The position numbers and the translations under genes are program-made. Positions 8,079 to 17,445 of a stretch of DNA of 64,000 nt are shown in pieces. The stretch is from Hydrogenispora sp. (lineage in GTDB: Bacteria; Bacillota; UBA4882; UBA10575). The notes under the pieces were generated by a model. It was given only the letters and a program-made list of their open reading frames with translations. It did not search any database and was not told the origin of the DNA. The stretch is from positions 1 through 64,000 of the forward strand of contig DUQQ01000064.1 of NCBI GenBank assembly GCA_012837705.1, written 5' to 3'. Within the stretch, counting starts at the first letter, position 1; each line of letters starts with the position of its first letter.

Positions 8079-9883
8079 GGAAGTTTATGGCGGTGGTGCG
8101 GAAGTTATTTCTAAAGCGGTTCCGTCTCAAATCATTACGGACAAAGATCATCTTATCGTTTGCCGGGTTAAGCTTGATTCCCCTGATTTTACTGGCTTTT
8201 CTTTCCTACTATACCTATCTTGAGATTCTCCAGCAAAATGTCCGTACCTATACGGAGACGGTCATTAACCGGGTAGAACGTAACCTCCAGATCTACCTTA
8301 GTGATCTGGAGCGGATCCTTGAGCTAAGGAACGACTATTACATCCTCCAATATTTGAAGCTCAGTCTGATCGACGACATTGAAGGTAACCAGAAGTACAC
8401 CTATCGTTTATGGGAGAATTTAAATAACATTAAAAAATACAAAACCGATCTGCGGGAAGTGGCCATTACAACCTTAAAAGGGGTAAAAATCGGTTGTTAT
8501 GGTGTGACGAATGTGGATCTTTCCCAAAATAATCTCTTTCAAATCCTGGCCAACCGCACCACGCAGGATAACACCATGGCAATCTATGGGCCCCATGACG
8601 ATTGGCTTGGCGGGAAAGTCTTCTCTGTTGGGTGTGCGATCTATGGGGATTATGATAACTTTTTGGGGATCATGAGCATCGATGTGGAACTCGATCTCCT
8701 GGCGCGGATCTGCCGCGATATCCGGTTGGGTAAAAGCGGCTATGTTACTTTAGTCGACCAAAACGGGCAGATCATCTTTCACCCCCAGCCCGAGTTGATC
8801 GGAAAATCCGTCGGCCTCCTTCTGGGCAATCCGGTGGGTGAATCCTGGCGGAGCGGTTATTATACCCATGGCAACCGGGTGATCATGGGGAAAACTTTAC
8901 CCCTGGCGAACTGGAGCATTATCGGTATTTCCGACCGGGCGGAATTAATCGCGGAAATGACGACAGTCGCCCGGATGTCCTTTGCCTTAATTGTTGGTTC
9001 CATTATCGTCGTGATCCTGGTGGCGCTTTTGTTGTCCGGGGTTTTAACAAAGCCCCTGAAAGAACTGCAAGCTTCGATGCGAGCAGCAGCCGATAATCTC
9101 AATACGATTGTTCCCGTGCGGACGGACGATGAAATTGGCCAGTTAGGACGGGCCTTTAATCAGATGCTCACCCAGATCCGGCAGTTGATGCGCCAAAGTG
9201 TCCAGGAGCAGAAGAAACTGCGCCAAATTGAGATGCAGGTCCTCCAGGAACAGATCAAGCCCCATTTTATCTACAATACGCTGGAGGTAATCATCGGTTT
9301 ATTGGAAACAGACCAAAATGAAGATGTGATCAAGATGGTTGAAGCCCTGGGGGCTTTTTTCCGGATCAGTCTGAGTCAAGGACGGGAGCTGATCAGCATT
9401 AAGGAAGAGGTGGATCATGTCCGCAATTACCTTTATATCCAAAAATTACGCCATGGCGAAAAGTATGATTATCGGATTGAGGTCGAGGACGGTATTGTCC
9501 ACTTTAAAACATTGAAACTCCTTCTCCAACCCTTGGTCGAGAACGCCATTTACCATGGGGTGCGTTCCTTAGTGAGCAATGAGGGTTTAATCGTGGTGCG
9601 GGGTTACCGAGCGGAGGAGACGATCTGTTTTGAAGTGAGCGATAACGGGCGGGGGATGCCCGCCGACTTGGTTATGGCGCTTAACCGTTCTTTACGGGGA
9701 GAACAGCCGGAAGACCAAGCAAAACACGGGTATGGGTTGCGGAATGTGCACGAACGGATCGTCCTTGCCTTTGGCCAAGAATACGGGTTGTGGTTAACCT
9801 CTACCCTTGATCAGGGAACAAGAGTGGTTCTGCGTTTACCAATGATCAAAGGGGAGGAGCGGGTAGAAAGGAGGTCGGGATAA
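8075..9883 (+). CDS. YesM-type sensor histidine kinase
   Basis: The start is the ATG overlapping the stop of the binding-protein gene (ATGA); another ATG at 8087 is possible. Order: membrane helix 1 (about 24-46), double-Cache extracytoplasmic domain with the RLGKSGYVTLVDQNG segment, membrane helix 2 (about 303-326), HAMP (about 327-380), His-kinase domain with phospho-accepting His397 in IKPHFIYNTL, and a C-terminal HATPase with LQPLVENAIYHG and DNGRGMP. This is the LytS/YesM class, which usually senses sugars or peptides and phosphorylates a YesN-type regulator. Its partner is encoded immediately downstream with a one-base overlap. Confidence 0.93.
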   Translation: MRKFMAVVRKLFLKRFRLKSLRTKIILSFAGLSLIPLILLAFLSYYTYLEILQQNVRTYTETVINRVERNLQIYLSDLERILELRNDYYILQYLKLSLIDDIEGNQKYTYRLWENLNNIKKYKTDLREVAITTLKGVKIGCYGVTNVDLSQNNLFQILANRTTQDNTMAIYGPHDDWLGGKVFSVGCAIYGDYDNFLGIMSIDVELDLLARICRDIRLGKSGYVTLVDQNGQIIFHPQPELIGKSVGLLLGNPVGESWRSGYYTHGNRVIMGKTLPLANWSIIGISDRAELIAEMTTVARMSFALIVGSIIVVILVALLLSGVLTKPLKELQASMRAAADNLNTIVPVRTDDEIGQLGRAFNQMLTQIRQLMRQSVQEQKKLRQIEMQVLQEQIKPHFIYNTLEVIIGLLETDQNEDVIKMVEALGAFFRISLSQGRELISIKEEVDHVRNYLYIQKLRHGEKYDYRIEVEDGIVHFKTLKLLLQPLVENAIYHGVRSLVSNEGLIVVRGYRAEETICFEVSDNGRGMPADLVMALNRSLRGEQPEDQAKHGYGLRNVHERIVLAFGQEYGLWLTSTLDQGTRVVLRLPMIKGEERVERRSG

Positions 9884-11508
9884 TGAGCGGCATCTTGCTG
9901 GTCGAAGACGAAGAAGCGATCCTGCGCAAATTAATGAACAATGTCCCCTGGCATGATTATGGTTTTGATCCGGTCCTTGGGGCCAGTCATGGCCAGGAGG
10001 CTTTAACACTTCTGGAGCAACATCCGATCGAGATCGTCGTTACCGATATTCAAATGCCGGTGATGAACGGGATCGAACTGATTAAAGAGATAAAAAAGCG
10101 GAAATACCGAATGAAAATCATTGTTATTTCCGGTTTTGCTGAATTTGAATACGCCCGTGAGTCGATTAACCTCGCGGTCTCCGAATATCTCTTAAAGCCT
10201 TTTGCCACGAAACGCCTCTTGGAAGTGGCGCTGCGGCTGAAAGCGGAGATGAGTGAGGAACAAGCGAAAGAGCTGGAAATTGCTGCTTTGCGGGCCCAGA
10301 TTAATAATAACAGGGCGGCTTTGCGGGAAAAGTTTCTCACCGATCTGTTAAATGGGAAAGTGACGAAATCCGACTTTGCGGCGAAACTACAGTTTTTGGG
10401 CTTGGCTGAGTATGAGAAAAGACCTTATCAAGTGGTGGTAATGGAACTGCATGAAGGAGCCGACGCGCCTGTTTCGGAAGAGGATAAGTATCTACTAGAT
10501 CTCCAATTTAGCCAGCAAATTGAACAGGCGCTGACGACCTCCGCGTACCAATTTCTACTTCTCAATTACTACCATCATCAGCTTGTGGCCGTGGTATTTG
10601 AGCCGGATCGCGATTTACCATTACGCCTGGAGGAATGGCTAACCAAACTCCGGGTTTATTTTAATAAAGACATCACCTTTGGGGTCGGCAATTGTTACCA
10701 AACGTTAGCGGACCTTTCGATTGCGCACCGAGAAGCCGAGGTGGCGCTCCAGAATCGCTTCCTCTATGGTTTTAACCGCGTTTATGCGGTTGGTGATCTT
10801 AATTTGGTCCATCCCGGTTACCATAAAATTTTTTTCCAGCTCTATCAGAACCGGATTTTTGATGATCTAAGGATCGGGGCCTATGATGAGATCCTTGAAG
10901 ACCTTGCGAAGCTGTTTGCAGAGATGAAAGCATCCGCGCTTGGCCCCGAACCGATCCGGATTATTGCCGCCAATTTGCTGCTTTTAACCTGTGCCACCCT
11001 CAATGAGTTAGGTTATGATTTGGAAGAGATCTTTGCGGATGGTGTCCCCCCGTTAAATCGGATCAGCCGTACGCAAAGCCTGGATGAACTGGAAGAATTA
11101 TTTAAAAAGATCTTTTCCCGGATCAATCACTTGATGAACCGGAATCGAGAATGTATTAACCAGCAAAGGGTCGATGAGATCCGCCTCTACCTTGAAACGA
11201 ATTACGCCGAGGAAATAAGCCTCTCCGCTATGGCGGAGAAGTATAAAATCAGCCCCGGATATCTCAGTCTCCTTTTTACCGAGCGCACCGGCAAGAACTT
11301 CTCCGATTATCTGACCGAGTGCCGAATCCGCAAAGCCAAGGAATTACTGAAGCATACGGAGATGCGCATTTACGAAATTGCCAATGCCGTCGGTTATAAT
11401 GATCCCTACTATTTCAGCAGTTGTTTTAAGAAAATTACCAACAAAACCCCCAGTGAGTACCGGGAAAACTTAGGGGGAATAGCCTCCCACGGGCCCTTGG
11501 ATAAATAA
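9883..11508 (+). CDS. YesN-type response regulator (REC plus AraC DNA-binding domain)
   Basis: A 541-residue regulator starting on the last base of the kinase gene's stop codon, with GGAGG upstream. A receiver domain occupies residues 1-120, with acidic pocket Glu8-Asp9, phospho-acceptor Asp55 and the conserved Lys in YLLKPF. A long middle region (about 130-420) resembles the degenerate GGDEF-like linker of YesN proteins. Two helix-turn-helix motifs of the AraC family end the protein (about 430-535; ISPGYLSLLFTERTGKNF and YNDPYYFSSCFKK). It probably activates sugar-utilisation genes, perhaps the neighbouring GH65/transporter operons. Confidence 0.93.
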   Translation: MSGILLVEDEEAILRKLMNNVPWHDYGFDPVLGASHGQEALTLLEQHPIEIVVTDIQMPVMNGIELIKEIKKRKYRMKIIVISGFAEFEYARESINLAVSEYLLKPFATKRLLEVALRLKAEMSEEQAKELEIAALRAQINNNRAALREKFLTDLLNGKVTKSDFAAKLQFLGLAEYEKRPYQVVVMELHEGADAPVSEEDKYLLDLQFSQQIEQALTTSAYQFLLLNYYHHQLVAVVFEPDRDLPLRLEEWLTKLRVYFNKDITFGVGNCYQTLADLSIAHREAEVALQNRFLYGFNRVYAVGDLNLVHPGYHKIFFQLYQNRIFDDLRIGAYDEILEDLAKLFAEMKASALGPEPIRIIAANLLLLTCATLNELGYDLEEIFADGVPPLNRISRTQSLDELEELFKKIFSRINHLMNRNRECINQQRVDEIRLYLETNYAEEISLSAMAEKYKISPGYLSLLFTERTGKNFSDYLTECRIRKAKELLKHTEMRIYEIANAVGYNDPYYFSSCFKKITNKTPSEYRENLGGIASHGPLDK

Positions 11509-11575
11509 CCTAATAATGTTAAGATAATAGATAAGTTGTTACAAAAACGCTGAACGGTACCGGGAAGGAGGGGCG

Positions 11576-12865
11576 TTGGTGGGCTGCGAAGCGGAGACCC
11601 TGAGCATTTTGGTGATCGACGATGAGTATTTGGTCCGCGTTGGCATCCGGCAAACGATTAACTGGGAAGCTTATAATTTCCGGATTATCGGGGAGGCCAG
11701 TAATGGCGAGGAAGGATTGGCCATTGCGAAAACGCAAAAACCGGATATTATTATTACCGATATCCGGATGCCATTTATGGATGGTTTGGAGTTTATGGAA
11801 AAATTACGGGAGGCCGGTCTAACTTCGAAAATAATTGTGTTAAGCGGTTATGATGAATTTGATTACGCCCGGACGGCCCTGAAATTTGGTGCTTCCAATT
11901 ATCTCCTCAAACCCATTGAAAATCAGCAACTGATCGAAACCGTGCTGCAGGTCGGTAAAGCGATCCGGCAGGAACGGGAGAAAAACATGGAATATAACCG
12001 GCTCAAAAAGGAACTGCCTTTGTTGCAGAAACAGTTCCTCCTTGATTTACTTAATGGGCGCTTGACCGAGGAAGAAAAGGTCAACGAAAAAATTAGTTTT
12101 TTGCAAATCCCGCTTGATACCCAAGCGCTGATCATTGTCGTTTTAAGAGTGGATGATGTTCATTTGCTAATCCAGACCCGATCGACGAAAAAGCTGAAGC
12201 TGGTAATGGAAGAGATTAACCACCGCTTTGTCCAGGAGGTGCTGGACAAGGCGGGTTATCGGGGGTTGCTTTTAGAGACGGAGGCTGGTGAGTTGGTCGC
12301 CATTTTAGAGCTTCCGGAGCGAACCGAAGATCAGGTTCCCCGGCTGAAGGAAGTGTTAAAGAAATTCCTCGCTTTGCTCGCCGTCCGGCAGGAGTTCGAT
12401 CTTACGGTCTCCATTGGGATCAGCGTCCCGTTCGTGGGAGCGCTTGCTATGCACGACGCTTACCAGGAAGCCTTAACGAGTGCCAATACCAAATTTGTGC
12501 CCGGGACCAACAGTATAACCTATATTGCGGACGAGGGGGTCCAAGACTGTCACAGTGTGATTAAGGCAGCCCTGGCCTATATCAAGAAAAACTATCACCA
12601 AAATATTACCGTTGAGATGGCAGCCAGAGAACTTTTGGTCAGCCCCTCTTATTTAATGCACCTGATTAAAGAAGAGTTGGGAAAGACTTTTGTCGAATGT
12701 TTAACCGAATACCGCATTGAAAAGGCAAAAGATTTATTGAAAGAGAACAAGTACCGGGTTTATGAGGTATGTATGGAGGTCGGTTATCAGGACCCCAAAT
12801 ATTTCAGCCAATTGTTTAAAAAAGTTACCGGGTTAAGCCCCAGTGACTACGCGAAGTTGGGGTAG
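11576..12865 (+). CDS. Second YesN-type response regulator
   Basis: A 429-residue regulator. AAGGAGGG precedes both TTG 11576 and GTG 11579; either could be the start. Receiver domain at about 10-125 with Asp15-Asp16, phospho-acceptor Asp62 and Lys in YLLKPI, a linker, and an AraC-type double helix-turn-helix at about 325-425 (SPSYLMHLIKEELGKTF, YQDPKYFSQLFKK). It is about 110 residues shorter in the middle than the preceding regulator. The kinase gene begins 4 bases downstream, so regulator and kinase are co-transcribed in the reverse order to the first pair. Confidence 0.92.
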   Translation: MVGCEAETLSILVIDDEYLVRVGIRQTINWEAYNFRIIGEASNGEEGLAIAKTQKPDIIITDIRMPFMDGLEFMEKLREAGLTSKIIVLSGYDEFDYARTALKFGASNYLLKPIENQQLIETVLQVGKAIRQEREKNMEYNRLKKELPLLQKQFLLDLLNGRLTEEEKVNEKISFLQIPLDTQALIIVVLRVDDVHLLIQTRSTKKLKLVMEEINHRFVQEVLDKAGYRGLLLETEAGELVAILELPERTEDQVPRLKEVLKKFLALLAVRQEFDLTVSIGISVPFVGALAMHDAYQEALTSANTKFVPGTNSITYIADEGVQDCHSVIKAALAYIKKNYHQNITVEMAARELLVSPSYLMHLIKEELGKTFVECLTEYRIEKAKDLLKENKYRVYEVCMEVGYQDPKYFSQLFKKVTGLSPSDYAKLG

Positions 12866-12869
12866 GGAA

Positions 12870-14618
12870 ATGAAGATCGCGGTCAAGCTCCTCCGTCAGT
12901 TTAAAATTCGGAACCGGTTGATAATTTTCCTGTTGCTCGCTTTGGTGCTCTCTTCCACTTGCATTGTTTTGGCGACCAGAACGGTTGCCCAAACTCTCCT
13001 GCGGAATTATCTCTACAACTATCTAAAGTCAACCCAAGAAGCGATTGCGGCCAGTGCGGAATTGATCATTGACGAAATTAACATGTTGGCGGTACGCTTG
13101 ACCGTCAATAATGAATTTTACCATCTCTTTAATACGGAGGGCCTCGCCTTTGCCACCCGGGAGGAAAAGTTCAGGCAACTACTGGATCGCCTCTTGGTCC
13201 ATAAGGAACTGGTGGGGGCAATTTATATCGTCGACCATAATAATCAGATTTACGAGTATGCCCCGGTTGGTCAGATCATCCAACATCCGGACTTACTCGA
13301 TATCAACCAGATCCGCTCCTCCCCTTTGCCGCGGTGGGGGATGATCAAAAAAGACCAAAGGGAAGGCTCCTATATTTTGTTTGGCCGCCAGTTTTATAAC
13401 TTTTATACTGGCGAATCCTTAGGGGCGTTGTTTATTTATATCCGCGAGTCGGCGCTGAATAATGTCTACCGCCGGATTGCGCCGGCGGGGAGTTTTTCCT
13501 TTATCGTTGATGACCATAACCGGGTGATCTCCCATCCCGATCCCGAACAGGTGGGTAGCGTCATTTTTGATGCCTCCATCTTTGAAACGGAGCATGATTT
13601 TACTTATAAACGTGCCCATTACCAGGGGCAACCGGTGATCCTGGCCATCTCGGAGTTTAACAACCGGCTAAAAAGTCTGGGCATCAATTGGCGGATGATC
13701 AGTGTGATTGCGGAAAAAGAGTTCTTCCAGGTTATGGCCCAGATCAACCAGATTGTTCTTTTGATCGGGATTTCCGTCTTGATTGGTGCGGTATTTTTGG
13801 CGGTCTATGTTTCGTTTAATCTCACCAAGTCGGTGGCCCGCTTAAAATACCGGCTGGATCAGTTCGGGACCGAACAGGTTAGGGCCATCTTTACCGCTCC
13901 GCCCAACGATGAGCTGGCACTGCTCGAGGAGAGTTATGACCAAATGGTCTCGCGGGTCCAGGAGTTGATCGAAAAGAACAACCGGGAAAGGGAAAAACAA
14001 CGGGAATTGGAGTTAATTGCGCTTCAAGCCCAGATTAACCCCCATTTTATCTATAATACACTCGACGCGATTGGTTGGATTGCCAAACTCAAGCAGCAAC
14101 CGGAGATTGAAAAGCTGGTCATTGCGCTGGCCACATTTTTCCGGATCAGTCTCCATAAAGGGGACAAGTTTATTACCGTGGCGGAAGAGATCAAACTGGT
14201 GGATAGTTTTGTCCAGGTCGAGCAGACCAGGTTCCCCGGGAAATTTGAGATCAGCTACCAGATTCCGGAAGAGATGAAAGAGTGCTATATCTTAAAGATC
14301 ATCCTCCAACCCCTGGTCGAAAACGCGATTAAACACGGCATTGCCACCAAGGAAGGGATGGGGCACATTCGGATTAGAGGACGAAAAGAGGGGGATGATT
14401 TATACTTTGAAGTGATCGATGATGGGGTTGGCTTTGAGATTGATAGTGCGGACTTTGCTTCCTCGTACCGGAAGATCAATTATAGCGGCTATGGCTTGCG
14501 CAACGTGGACGAGCGGATCAAACTGGAGTACGGTCCGGAATACGGAATCCGTTTTATGAGTGAAAAGGGGAAAGGCACAACGGTTTTGGTCAAGACCCGG
14601 GCCGGTAAGGCGGGTTAG
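12870..14618 (+). CDS. Second YesM-type sensor histidine kinase
   Basis: A 582-residue protein; the ATG at 12870 follows GGGGTAGGG. Membrane helix 1 (about 13-38), an extracytoplasmic Cache-like domain, membrane helix 2 (about 293-315), a short HAMP, a His-kinase domain with His392 in INPHFIYNTLDAI, and HATPase motifs LQPLVENAIKHG and DDGVGF. It lies 4 bases after its regulator gene. It has no binding-protein gene directly attached. The Cache protein genes at 5805 and 14647 are candidates for accessory sensing subunits. It runs convergent with the latter. Confidence 0.92.
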   Translation: MKIAVKLLRQFKIRNRLIIFLLLALVLSSTCIVLATRTVAQTLLRNYLYNYLKSTQEAIAASAELIIDEINMLAVRLTVNNEFYHLFNTEGLAFATREEKFRQLLDRLLVHKELVGAIYIVDHNNQIYEYAPVGQIIQHPDLLDINQIRSSPLPRWGMIKKDQREGSYILFGRQFYNFYTGESLGALFIYIRESALNNVYRRIAPAGSFSFIVDDHNRVISHPDPEQVGSVIFDASIFETEHDFTYKRAHYQGQPVILAISEFNNRLKSLGINWRMISVIAEKEFFQVMAQINQIVLLIGISVLIGAVFLAVYVSFNLTKSVARLKYRLDQFGTEQVRAIFTAPPNDELALLEESYDQMVSRVQELIEKNNREREKQRELELIALQAQINPHFIYNTLDAIGWIAKLKQQPEIEKLVIALATFFRISLHKGDKFITVAEEIKLVDSFVQVEQTRFPGKFEISYQIPEEMKECYILKIILQPLVENAIKHGIATKEGMGHIRIRGRKEGDDLYFEVIDDGVGFEIDSADFASSYRKINYSGYGLRNVDERIKLEYGPEYGIRFMSEKGKGTTVLVKTRAGKAG

Positions 14619-14646
14619 TCGCTTTTTTGCATGGACGATGGGGAGC

Positions 14647-15648
14647 TCAAATCTGTTTCTGCATCTTTTTTAAAAGGGTCCCAATTGGTTCCGAAACGCT
14701 TTCGGCTAAGACTTCGCCCAGCTTGATACCGAAAAGGATTAAGATAGCATCCAGGAACAAGAGGAGGAGTAAGAAGGCAAATAAGCGCAGGTACAAATGG
14801 GTTAAGGAAACAACCTTGATGATCCGCTCGGACGAAGAGGGGATGGCAAAGGAGATATAAAGGTTTAGTTTGTCCTTGGTAAAGTAGGAATTGGCCGGTG
14901 CGGCCAATTTTTTATTTTCCGCCAAGAGATAGGGGGGAAGGTAGTTGGTGGTTCCTTTAATGACCTCACCGTTTTTGGTTAAAACATAAACTTCACTCTT
15001 TCCTCTGTGGTCTTTATAGAAATGGAGAAAAGGGGCCAGTTTCATGTCGACCAAAAGGAAGCCGATTAAATTCTGCTCCGGGTTGAAAATTTTCAGGGCG
15101 AGGGAGATCAGCCCATCCCGGATATTGGAATCGTAAACCGGAAAAGCCTGAGTGTTCTGGGACCGTACCCACCAGAGCAGAGTGGACTGCGCGGAGGTGG
15201 TGAATTCTTTAAACAATGGAATCTTCTCTAACACTTCCAGGGGGGGAGGTGTGTTCGGGGCAAGCCCAATCGATTCCGACTTGTAACAGACCCCATTTAG
15301 TCCATATAGGGTGATCCCGGTCAGGGAGACATTGGAGGTTTGAATCCCGCTTAATTTGTTGATGGTGCGGTTGACCAGAGTGCTGTCAAATTTGGGATAC
15401 TGCAGAACTGCACTGATATCCTGGTCATTAATTAGTAATTTTGCCGTCTCGGTAATCAGATTTAAATATAAATTGGCTTTCTGATTTTGTTGATTGGCGT
15501 ATTGGACAGACAACTCCAGATAATTCTGGAGGATGTTTTTTGAGAGCACAATGTATAAGAGGACACTTGAGCCAAGCACGCTGAAGGCGATGATGCCGAT
15601 GAAGAGGTAACGGATTTTTTGTTCGATCCGGAAAACCAAAACAATCAC
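14647..15648 (-). CDS. Second Cache membrane sensor without output domain
   Basis: About 330 residues. GTG 15648 is given as the start, but AGAGGTG is better placed for TTG 15639. Membrane helix 1 (about 12-33), an extracytoplasmic double-Cache-like region with the LISLALKIFNPEQNLIGFLL segment, membrane helix 2 (about 285-310), then about 25 residues resembling only the first HAMP helix (SVSEPIGTLLKKM) before the stop. No kinase, cyclase or chemotaxis domain follows, and the convergent kinase gene ends only 28 bases away, so nothing has been lost by a recent frameshift. Its domain order resembles the sensor half of YesM kinases and the protein at 5805-6953. A regulatory or decoy role is inference. 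Confidence 0.78.
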   Translation of the reverse strand: MIVLVFRIEQKIRYLFIGIIAFSVLGSSVLLYIVLSKNILQNYLELSVQYANQQNQKANLYLNLITETAKLLINDQDISAVLQYPKFDSTLVNRTINKLSGIQTSNVSLTGITLYGLNGVCYKSESIGLAPNTPPPLEVLEKIPLFKEFTTSAQSTLLWWVRSQNTQAFPVYDSNIRDGLISLALKIFNPEQNLIGFLLVDMKLAPFLHFYKDHRGKSEVYVLTKNGEVIKGTTNYLPPYLLAENKKLAAPANSYFTKDKLNLYISFAIPSSSERIIKVVSLTHLYLRLFAFLLLLLFLDAILILFGIKLGEVLAESVSEPIGTLLKKMQKQI

Positions 15649-15802
15649 CTCTTTTCTCTAGCTTTATTGTAACACTTTATTAAGGGGAAATGGAGAGGCA
15701 AATGGGCAAAGCAGGAAAACAGAGAACAAGAAAGCAGTTTAGCTAACCATTTAGCAGGATTATCCCGTTTAAAAATGGTAGCTAAATCATTACAATTTAA
15801 TT

Positions 15803-15830
15803 AACGAGGTAGTCACCCTCGTTGACTACC
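15803..15830. other. Intergenic hairpins next to repeat copy 1
   Basis: AACGAGG (15803-15809) and CCTCGTT (15817-15823) form a perfect 7-bp stem. An overlapping pair, GGTAGTCA (15808-15815) and TGACTACC (15823-15830), offers an alternative fold. The 361-base gap 15649-16009 otherwise holds repeat copy 1 and no recognisable gene. Confidence 0.4.
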
Positions 15831-15835
15831 ACTAA

Positions 15836-15894
15836 GTCACTCACGCTGGCTACAAAATTTCACGAAGTGAATAGTTCAAGGCCAGGTGAGTGAC
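15836..15894 (+). repeat. Short structured intergenic repeat, copy 1
   Basis: The ends GTCACTCAC (15836-15844) and GTGAGTGAC (15886-15894) are perfectly complementary, and pairing extends inward (CTGGC with GCCAG, one bulge). The centre carries a smaller hairpin TTCAC-GAA-GTGAA. Related sequences lie at 42189-42254 and, inverted, at 56148-56209. Confidence 0.6.
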
Positions 15895-16009
15895 GATCCT
15901 CGCAGGCGGCCAGCAACTGGTCGTTCGCAGCGGTGCCTCGGATATGGTTTGCTTGAATTGAAACCGCGCGAATCGACAGATTAGTATTTTATAAGTGGGT
16001 GAATAACGG

Positions 16010-17395
16010 ATGGCAAAGCGAAAAGCGTGGTGGAAAGTGGGTACCACCCTTAGCATACTGCTTCTTTTGGCCTTCTTTTCATTACACGAAAGAAGACCAG
16101 CGGTGACAATCGCGGTGGGGGATTGGCCACGGGAAAATACGGCGCGACGGCGCGTGTACGAAGACTATGCGGCCCAGATCAGAAAGAAACAGAACATCAT
16201 TATTGAGCCGGATGAATGGGCCTATTCGATCAACTCTTTTCTCCCGAAAGCGGCGGTTGGTAAACTACCGACCATCTATAACACCTGGTTTACCGAAGTG
16301 CAGAAGATAATCAACGCCGGTTATGCGGTTGATATCACCACGGCTTTACAAGAGCGGGGCTGGGACCGGGCGCTTAATCCGATGGTGGCAAAGATTATCA
16401 TGCGGGATGGAAAGTTTTACGGGTTTCCCCGGGATGCTTATTTAATGGGCCTAATGTGTAACTTGAAACTTTTCCGGGCGGCCGGTTTGGTTGATGCCAA
16501 TGGGCGTCCTCTCCTCCCCCAAACTTATGAGGAACTCATCCGGACGGCCCAGATAATTAAGGAAAAGACGGGGGCCGCTGGCTTTCTCATCGAAACCAAC
16601 GGCAATGGTGGGGGTTGGCATTTTATGAATATTGCCTGGAGTTATGGGGCGGAATTTGAGCGGGAGGTTGATGGTCGGTGGCGTGCAGTCTTTAATTCAC
16701 CGGAGGCCGTGGCGGCTTTGCAGTTGATCAAAGATTTGCGTTGGAAATATGATGTCTTGCCCGGTCATACTTTGATCGATTGGGCCAAAGCCCAGGAATT
16801 GATCGCGACCGACCAGTGCGCCATGAAGTTTGAGGCCGGCTTTGACCATAACGGGTTTGACTATGTAATTGATCATTACCACATGGCCAAGGAAGATATC
16901 GCGATGACCAGTGTCCCAGCAGGACCAAAGGGCCGCGTAGCCCTCATGGGCGGAAATATCTACATGTTTGCCCCCAATTCCACGGCGGACCAGCTCGAGG
17001 CCGCTTTGGAGTGGCTCCGTCTCCTGGGTATGAGTCCGGATGTGTCGGCTGAGGGCTTACGGTATATCGAAGATTCGTACCGCAACGATTTTAACAACGG
17101 CTATGTGGTGGGTAATGTGGGGGTGCCCGTCTGGACGGATCCCGCTTTTCTGGCAGCGAATGAGGCGATCCGCACCAAGTACGTCAATGTGAATCCGGAG
17201 TACTTTGCAGGTTGTATTAACAGGCCTACAGTAACTATCCGGCTTGAAGAACCCTTCTATTGCCAGGAATTGTACGCCATTTTAGACGGGGTGATCCAGA
17301 CCGTAATTACCGATCCGCAGGCCGATCCGCAGCTTCTACTGGACCAAGCCGTTGACCAGTTCCAACGGGAATACCTGGATAAGCTGGGCCGTTAG
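16010..17395 (+). CDS. ABC-type sugar-binding protein (family 1), paralogue of 20006-21391
   Basis: A 461-residue extracellular solute-binding protein of the MalE/UgpB type. A hydrophobic N-terminus (about 10-24) lacks a lipobox and a clear cleavage site, so it may remain anchored. The segment SPEAVAALQLIKDLRWKYDV is nearly the same as in the protein at 20006-21391, and the C-termini also match (ADPQLLLDQA, QFQREYLD). No permease gene adjoins it; the GH65 gene follows by 50 bases. It may share the permeases at 21498-23324 or act as an alternative binding subunit. The ribosome site is weak. Confidence 0.85.
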   Translation: MAKRKAWWKVGTTLSILLLLAFFSLHERRPAVTIAVGDWPRENTARRRVYEDYAAQIRKKQNIIIEPDEWAYSINSFLPKAAVGKLPTIYNTWFTEVQKIINAGYAVDITTALQERGWDRALNPMVAKIIMRDGKFYGFPRDAYLMGLMCNLKLFRAAGLVDANGRPLLPQTYEELIRTAQIIKEKTGAAGFLIETNGNGGGWHFMNIAWSYGAEFEREVDGRWRAVFNSPEAVAALQLIKDLRWKYDVLPGHTLIDWAKAQELIATDQCAMKFEAGFDHNGFDYVIDHYHMAKEDIAMTSVPAGPKGRVALMGGNIYMFAPNSTADQLEAALEWLRLLGMSPDVSAEGLRYIEDSYRNDFNNGYVVGNVGVPVWTDPAFLAANEAIRTKYVNVNPEYFAGCINRPTVTIRLEEPFYCQELYAILDGVIQTVITDPQADPQLLLDQAVDQFQREYLDKLGR

Positions 17396-17445
17396 GCCGA
17401 ACCGAGAAGAACAGACTAGTATTTTCTGAATAAAGGAGTTTGCTG

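Noticed and set aside
15790..15900. CRISPR-like or phage attachment site
   Set aside because: The repeats are imperfect, dispersed and not regularly spaced, and no cas, integrase or transposase gene is present.
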